Notes under the pieces: model-generated
What the model was told of the DNA's origin: nothing
Seen by the model: the letters and a program-made list of their open reading frames with translations, nothing else
The model's database searches: none
DNA from: Plantago major
Lineage: Eukaryota > Streptophyta > Magnoliopsida > Lamiales > Plantaginaceae
Assembly: GCA_026545765.1 (NCBI GenBank)
Contig: CM048840.1
Span: forward strand, 87,572,877 to 87,636,876
Reading direction: 5' to 3'
Length of the DNA: 64,000 nt
Translations under genes and position numbers: made by a program
Shown here: positions 57,940-64,000 of the stretch, piece after piece
Numbering within the stretch: the stretch's first letter is position 1
Layout: each line of letters starts with the position of its first letter

Positions 57940-60435
57940 TGTAACGCCCGGACTAGGAAGCACTCAACTCTATTAAGTCGACGCTACATTGAAATTAACC
58001 TGAATAGAATGTAGTCTGAAATGGATAGAAAGGCAAACCACACACTAATTTACATTCAAACTTAGATTTCAGTTACAAGTCCAAAGATCGGAAATCTAGA
58101 AACACACAGAGAGCTTATTTATGTACAGTTCCAAAGGTTCACAGTACAGTAGCGACTACTAGTTACACCCGACTTCCTACCGTACCCGGCTCACTCAACC
58201 TGGGGAACAAAAAGAGAACATGAAAGAGGTTAAGTCCCAAAGACTTAGTGAGTATAAAGAAATGACAATGAAGTGAGAGTGCAGAACAATTGTGGAGTAA
58301 CAAAGCAACAATGACACGAGTAATACAATACAAGGAACAAGAGATTTGAAATGAAAGGATTTCGAGTATCACTATCACCACCTGCCATATGTCTCCCTAA
58401 ACTTAACTACAACCTTATGACTTCCCTCGAGGAGCGACCCCGAAAATAGAGAAAACAAGCATGCCGAGGTTCATGCTAGACCAGATCACGGAACACACCA
58501 ACCATCGGTAGTATTCAGCGTCTGGGTAAAAGATCTGCAGAACATGACCTTAACCGGCGGTCCATTCCACCCGGTAGCCATTCGCCATAGTCTGGGCCCA
58601 ATCAGTAGTAACTGTAATCGTATATCTCATTTCCAGTGGAAGGTCACAAGTACCAGAGGCAATTCAATGAATAAATCGAACGGTTAAAAGGTTCCATGTC
58701 AAACAATGAATTGAAGAGGTTTCAAGGGTACATCGAATCAAAGTAGCAAGGCTCAAGGGACGACAAAGTTAATACAAATTGGCTCAGGTCCAAAATCAGA
58801 AGCGAATGATAGGTAAGGATTTTACTCGTGTTGCACAAATGATAAGGACAAATAAAAGTAATCAAATTCCCTAGGGCCGGATGCCGAACTGATACATAGA
58901 TAGAATGAAAGAAACCTCACCTTGTACGCAGGAACTTGTGCATAAACTTCTAAGTGGACTTGGTGGTTTCGAACTCGGTACCTATAATATCACATAAAGA
59001 CGGTAAATATTTACTAAACTTCGAACGATAGTTTTCATCATTCTTAACCCCAAAACCGATATAGTTGGTCATTGTCTAAATAGAAGTGAGTGAAATATAA
59101 ATAAGGTAACCTTAGGGGAGAATTGTACTTAACAGACACTAGGACTCATATTTGCTCATGCATTTCCACTTTCTGTAGTTTCCTAAAATCCTATATATCT
59201 CACATATGCACATGCACGTATTAATCAAGCATTCTTGGCTATCATATTATTGCAATTAATAGTTTTCCTCTCTAATTGCACCTCTACTACTACTTTCTGA
59301 CTTTAGTAACACAAGAACCACATCTCCCCTAACCTCTAGCTAGTAATACAAATAGTGCAAGTAATTAACAAGAATCCAGTTTACTACTTTATGTAAGTTG
59401 ACAACCATGCTCACTCATATATATTTAGCTTACAACTAATTAGTATAGTTAAACATCCTGGTGTTCTTTACATTTCTGCTAAGGTTATACATATATTATT
59501 AACTCCCTAAACTCTTAACTAATTTAACTTAGTGAAATGGTAGAAAGGAAGGAAGAGGAAATCAACTGTGTACTCTTGCAACTCTAATGTTATTAGACTA
59601 AATAGGAGACATATTAATTTAACAAGATAGATTACAATTTTCCCGACCAGCAGTTGTAACATACTTGTTTATAAACAAGGAGAGCTCATCTTAGGTACAA
59701 GGGTATCTAACTTTAGTTTATAACATTTCTTGGTCCAAGGAACTTACTAACAATTCACGTTTCTAGATGATATCTCTTAATTCAATTCCAAATGTTTCAA
59801 AAATACTACATAACCAAAATAACTTATTGTTGGACTTCATAATAAATGAAATCAAGTCATGCAAGAAACAATCAGCTTAAATGTAAAGGAGAAGGATTTC
59901 TAACGTATCGATCAATCAAGCAAGACTTTATGTGAATGAGCTATATTTGGAGTCTAACCTATCTATATATTTTTCTCTCTTCCTGAAGTGATACAAAAGC
60001 TTAGATGATTTAGGTGAAGGAGTAAAAATTAATTTTTAATCTCCTACAAAAGTGATTTGCTACGTGGAGTCATCAGCATGAGTAAAAATGAGAAAGCAAG
60101 TTAAAATGGTTACACATGTTAATAGCCTTGCAACCTAAGTCTACTAAATTAGACTCCTACTAAAATTACTAATATTATAAAATTTTATAATACGTTTCTA
60201 GGTTAACTAATGCACTTGAGGTAAGGAAAAAAAATTGTTGTGTACTGTTTATGTTTCATGCTCCGTCCGGGGAGACCCGTCCACAATTAACATTTACCAC
60301 ATCGATCATTAAATTGTTAATACTCAACTCGGGACGGACCAACTAGTTAAGTAAAGAAAATAGATATTAAAAAATATTTTACTTTTTTTTTAATATAATA
60401 TAATTATAAGTACGTATAAAAATGCGGGCGTCACA
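57940..60435. mobile_element. Probable solo LTR, 2.5 kb (Ty3-like)
   Basis: It begins TGTAACGCCCGGAC and ends GCGGGCGTCACA, so TG...CA with imperfect inverted ends. The flanking 5-mers AATAC (57935-57939) and ACTAC (60436-60440) match in 4 of 5. No internal coding, PBS or second LTR is seen. The internal GTTAAGTCCCAAAGACTTAGTGAGT hairpin is of a kind I associate with plant Ty3 LTRs. Confidence 0.7.
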
Positions 60436-60842
60436 ACTACTATTTTTTTAAACATGTATATGTTATTAATTAACAGGTCAGTACGGTAAGACCCGATATA
60501 AAATATATGTTACCAACCCAACGGTCCCGAACGGGTTAAGGTTGGATTCTACCCCTTTCAAAGCATATCCGTCATGATGAGTCGTATTTTTACATTTTCT
60601 ATAATTAGCATAAAACAAGATTCAATAAATAATACTGGTAATTGGTAGAAGTCTCAACTATAGTAAGGTAATTCGTATTTTAGTATAAAATTAGAAAGAA
60701 GTTCAATGGTGTAGGATTGGATGAAGAAGGACTACCCACCAACACCAGGACCAACGTTGTTTGCATAAGTTTGACTATCTTATTTCTCGATTAATATATT
60801 TTCTCCTCCCCTTTTTTTATTTATTATTAAAAGTAAACTATA

Positions 60843-60870
60843 CCGTGACATCGTCACGGGTTATTACTAG
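60843..60870 (+). mobile_element. Possible Helitron 3' terminus
   Basis: Hairpin CCGTGAC-ATC-GTCACGG is followed by GTTATTACTAG and then T, fitting the stem-loop plus CTRR end of plant Helitrons inserted between A and T. The 5' end was not found. Confidence 0.45.
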
Positions 60871-61097
60871 TAAGTGTAACATCCATCTTGATCATTGCCT
60901 ACTCAAATAATCTCCTGAAATAGAGTTTGTTTTAGTCCATATAATAATTTGTGCAAATTTAACACTTTGTTTCTCATGAATTTAACACCTAGGTGCAAGT
61001 CCATGTGAATGTACTCTTTTGAATCTCCATTTAAGAAGGCATTATGGATGTCGGGTTGACCTAGTTATTCTAAATGCTACCAACTTTATTAATTTTT

Positions 61098-63101
61098 GAA
61101 TTTTTTTTTTGGTAATCAAATATGTTTATTTGGCTTAATAGCCATTATCAAAGCCCATAATTGGAATTACATATATTGGGGTAGCAAGCCACAACTTTCC
61201 TTCTCCATCCCAGTTAAATTCAAGACTAGCTACATTGTCAGTACGTTGGTTTGCTTTCTATTTCCCATGGGTTTCTCAGAAGCTCCTTACATCGGTTCAC
61301 AATCCGTTCAACTTTCAGTGGTGGTCCTTCCCTCTCAGTCACCCAATAAAAAACACATTTTGAATCTGTTTCCACCAAGAGTTTCGGAATCCTCTAATCC
61401 CACGCCAATTATAAACCTTTCAGTAAACTATGGAGCTCCATTTCATTTACCGTTGGCTGCCGAATTTGGGCTGCGAAACCTCGAATCCAATCACCCTTGT
61501 CGTCTCTTAACACACAACCAATTGATCCCAGATTTTGCTGATGCTTGCAACTTCCATCTACATTTAACTTCTTCCTGGTATTTGGGAGTTTAACCCATTT
61601 ATAATGCTTCGTGTAAAATTGCGGATTTAACCATTGTTGAAGCTCAAAACTTTGTTGCCTCATGAGGAAGAGAATCATGTTTTTGTTGTCGGGCTTTCCA
61701 TTGAAGACACTCGAGTTTCATGACTTCCAAAGAAACCAGGTGGTAGCCGTGAACACAGTTTGCCAGCAAGCTTTCGTTTTCATGTTGACCTCGAAACAGC
61801 CTGTAGATTCTGTTCTATCCATTGCTCATCCGTTGCTGACATGAATCGTGCCCAATCATGTAGTTGGATGATTTCCTTCCAGATAAGTGTAGATGACCTA
61901 CAATGTCTTAATACGTGCAAGACATCTTCTTCCTTCCCCCCATTGCACTGTTGACATTACGGATTTGTGTCCATTTGACGCTTGTATCTAAGCGAATTTG
62001 TGAGAAGTTTATCATGGTTAGCTAACCACAAGAAGTGTTTCATCTTGTTTCGTTAACTTGCTCTTCCAAATGAACAAGGTATGATCAGGGCCAGCCCGGG
62101 GATTTAAGTGGCCCTGTGCGAAATTTGAATTGGGGCCCTAAAAATAATATAATGAAAGAAAAAATATTTAAGATAAATAAAATAAAAATATTTACACCTT
62201 CACGAATTGAACCCAAGACTTTTCGTAAAGTAGATATAGACTTAACCACTTGGATGCTTAATTATTGTATGGAAATGGATATATACATAATCTCAAATTT
62301 AAAATGGGGGACTTCAAAATAGGGGGCCCTGAGCGGACGGGCTGCATGCGCATGCTCAGGGCCGGGCCTGGGTATGATAGGCAGATTGGCACTGGAATTT
62401 ACCATTCGTTGTTTCATTTCAGAGGAGAGTATCTTGTTCATCCGTAAGTTTTATGCCTGACTGAACCAACTCATCGGCTAACTCTTGCGGAATTGTAGTA
62501 TACAGAGCTGAGAAATCCCATTGACCATCCGATTTCAAAACCTAGCAGAGAAGCGTAGCATTATCTCTACGATCAATGAAATCAACTTCTGAGGATATAC
62601 TTGTTCCCTTGAACCGATTATCAAACTAGAAGCGTATAGATGTTCCAGTTCCCACTTTCATCTAAAACTCGAGTGTAGTTTATGTGCACATTTTATTATT
62701 CCTTTCCACACTGAGCTATCGTCGTTTTGCTGCCTAATGTAATATTTTATGTCCCTTCAAATACTTTGCTTGTATAAGCTCAAGCCAAACAGTCCTCTAA
62801 CAATTCGCAGTTTTCCACACCATCTCTGCAAGCATTGCTTCGTTGTTGATTCTTGCCTCACGTATTCCCAAACCACCGTCATGTTTGGGTTGAAGCACCT
62901 GTTTCCATCCGATTAAATGTGTCTTTCTTTGTGTACATCATTGGACCAAATAAAGTCCCTGTTTAGTTTGTCCAATCTAGCACAAATGTGTTTCGGAATC
63001 CAGCCCGCTTGCATATCGTGAATGGGAACAGCCGTGTCACTGCTTGAATTAAGGTCGCCCTCCCTGTTGTAGATAGAAACTTTTTCTTCCATCCCGCGTA
63101 T
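61098..63101 (-). mobile_element. 5'-truncated L1-like LINE
   Basis: On the minus strand, ORF2 pieces run in order: FLSTTGRATLIQAVT, KLNRDFIWSN, PKHDGGLGIREARINNEAML (near 62860-63080), then RNase H at 61409-61678 (KLNVDGSCKHQQNLGSIGC, VLRDDKGDWIRGF). It ends with a short poly(A) (CCAAAAAAAAAATTC) near 61098. The flanks at 61058-61092 and 63103-63138 share TAGTTATTCTAAATG and CCAACTTTAT, like a long target duplication. The RT active site is missing. It differs from the LINE at 30-37 kb in having RNase H. Confidence 0.82.
62086..62370. mobile_element. hAT MITE inside the LINE, 285 bp
   Basis: The ends CAGGGCCAGCCC and (reversed) CAGGCCCGGCCC are flanked by perfect 8-bp duplications GGTATGAT at 62078-62085 and 62371-62378, as hAT elements make. 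No coding. Confidence 0.88.
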
Positions 63102-63139
63102 TTTGACTAGTTATTCTAAATGTTGCCAACTTTATGATC

Positions 63140-63560
63140 TTTTTAAGAATTTAATAGTAATGTATTAAGGGAAAAAAAGTGGAGATGTTGGTTGACTAAT
63201 TATCTAAATGCTGCCACCTTCATGATTTTTTTACGAATTTAATAGAAATGTATAAAATATAAAAAAAGAAAAAAATGTGACGATAAAAAAAGAAAAAAAT
63301 GGAGATACAAATTTAATAGAAATGTATTAAACATTAAAAAAAGAAAAAAAATGTGACGATAAAAAAGAAAAACTATAAAAAATAAAAAAATGGAGATACG
63401 AATTTAATAGAAATGTATTAAACATAAAAAAAAGAAAAAAAGGTGACGATAAAAAAGAAAAACGATTAAAAAAGAAAAAAATTGGAGATACGAATTTAAT
63501 AGAAATGTATTATCAAACATAAAAAAAAAAGAAAAAAAAAGGTGACGATGAAAAAAGAAA
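63140..63560. repeat. A-rich tandem array next to the tRNA
   Basis: Four to five imperfect units of about 85-95 bp built on GAATTTAATAGAAATGTATT, GTGACGATAAAAAAG and TGGAGATAC. The last unit's TGGAGAT runs into the tRNA 3' end (TGGAGATGCGGGG). Confidence 0.82.
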
Positions 63561-63565
63561 AAATA

Positions 63566-63638
63566 TGGAGATGCGGGGTATCGATCCCCGTACCTCTCGC
63601 ATGCTAAGCGAGCGCTCTACCATCTGAGCTACATCCCC
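63566..63638 (-). tRNA. tRNA-Ala (anticodon AGC)
   Basis: On the minus strand the 73-nt sequence starts GGGGATGTAGCTCAG (acceptor and D arm), has the anticodon loop CTTAGCATG, T arm GGGGATCGATACCCC, and ends CATCTCC plus discriminator A. The acceptor stem pairs with one G-U. The A box (TAGCTCAGATGG) and B box (GGATCGATACC) for Pol III are intact. No intron, and CCA is not encoded, as in plant nuclear genes. Confidence 0.96.
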
Positions 63639-64000
63639 ATGATGAAATACAATTTAAATGTTTTTCTATATATTACATTACAACTTCATCCCCAAATAGA
63701 GCGATTTAGGGTTTTCCAGGAATTTGCACTCAGCAAATTACAATTCTGCACTTTAATCAATTAAAAACACTCGGCTCGGCTCAGACCAAAATCTGTGTCT
63801 CCGTTTTATTTCAAGGCAGCAACACAATCACTTCACCTGGGTTCATGAAAGTTCAATTTTTTTGAAGGTATGAATTTTTGTAATTTAGTTTGTGAAATTT
63901 TTTTACTTTGTTCAAGCTGCTGCAAATGAAAATACTTATAGTTATCTCGTTTTGAATTTGAACAAGTTTCGTTGCACTTACATTGATTATCATGTCATGA
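63639..64000. other. Window end, non-coding as seen
   Basis: No frame of note. CACTCGGCTCGG at about 63769 and the following pyrimidine-rich sequence could be the 5' UTR of a gene beyond the window, but this cannot be shown. Confidence 0.3.

Noticed and set aside
60258..60345. Small Stowaway-like repeat inside the solo LTR
   Set aside because: CTCCGTCC and GGGACGGA ends are present but the arms do not pair beyond a few bases and no TA flanks fit.

Overview
This is nuclear DNA of a flowering plant, most likely a eudicot. The support is spliceosomal introns with plant-type borders, a subgroup IIIf bHLH (GL3/EGL3/JAF13-type) gene, a MAKR-type kinase-regulator gene, a nuclear tRNA-Ala(AGC), and a dense load of plant transposons: SIRE-like Copia, Ty3 LTRs, L1-like LINEs, CACTA, Stowaway, PIF/Harbinger and hAT MITEs. 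I cannot name the species.

Host genes are few. At 1-3611 (+) lies all but the first residues of a bHLH gene in eight exons. At 25922-28093 (+) is a two-exon MAKR-like gene. At about 41085-44223 (+) is a small conserved gene of unknown function with a presequence-like N-terminus. At 63566-63638 (-) is tRNA-Ala. The rest is transposon or non-coding DNA.

Region by region. 5.2-24.7 kb is a nest: an old left-truncated CACTA element holds a 15.5-kb SIRE-like Copia element (6015-21548, target duplication CATAG) and a solo LTR of the same family (22804-24463, target duplication TTAAC). 24.7-30.0 kb holds a Ty3 LTR piece, the MAKR gene and MITEs. 30082-37637 is a full-length L1-like LINE with a 16-bp target duplication. 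38.0-39.1 kb has LTR remnants. 41-44.7 kb is the small gene with MITEs. 44921-45775 is a complete miniature LTR element (TRIM). 46-53.5 kb has microsatellites, a TAGTTTCA minisatellite and MITEs. 53591-57408 is a CACTA element bordered by TTT. 57940-60435 is a large solo LTR. 61.1-63.1 kb is a 5'-truncated LINE with a hAT MITE inside it. An A-rich tandem array and the tRNA follow.

The best candidate for something under-described is inside the Copia element. Between RNase H and the 3' LTR lies a ~5.3-kb extra gene (8040-13370, minus strand). It encodes a very long acidic, coiled-coil, basic-patch protein, is interrupted by at least two good GT-AG introns (80 nt each) and a third likely one, and is preceded by a TATA-like promoter of its own. 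Most of its in-frame stops look like C-to-T changes, as expected from silencing of a methylated copy.
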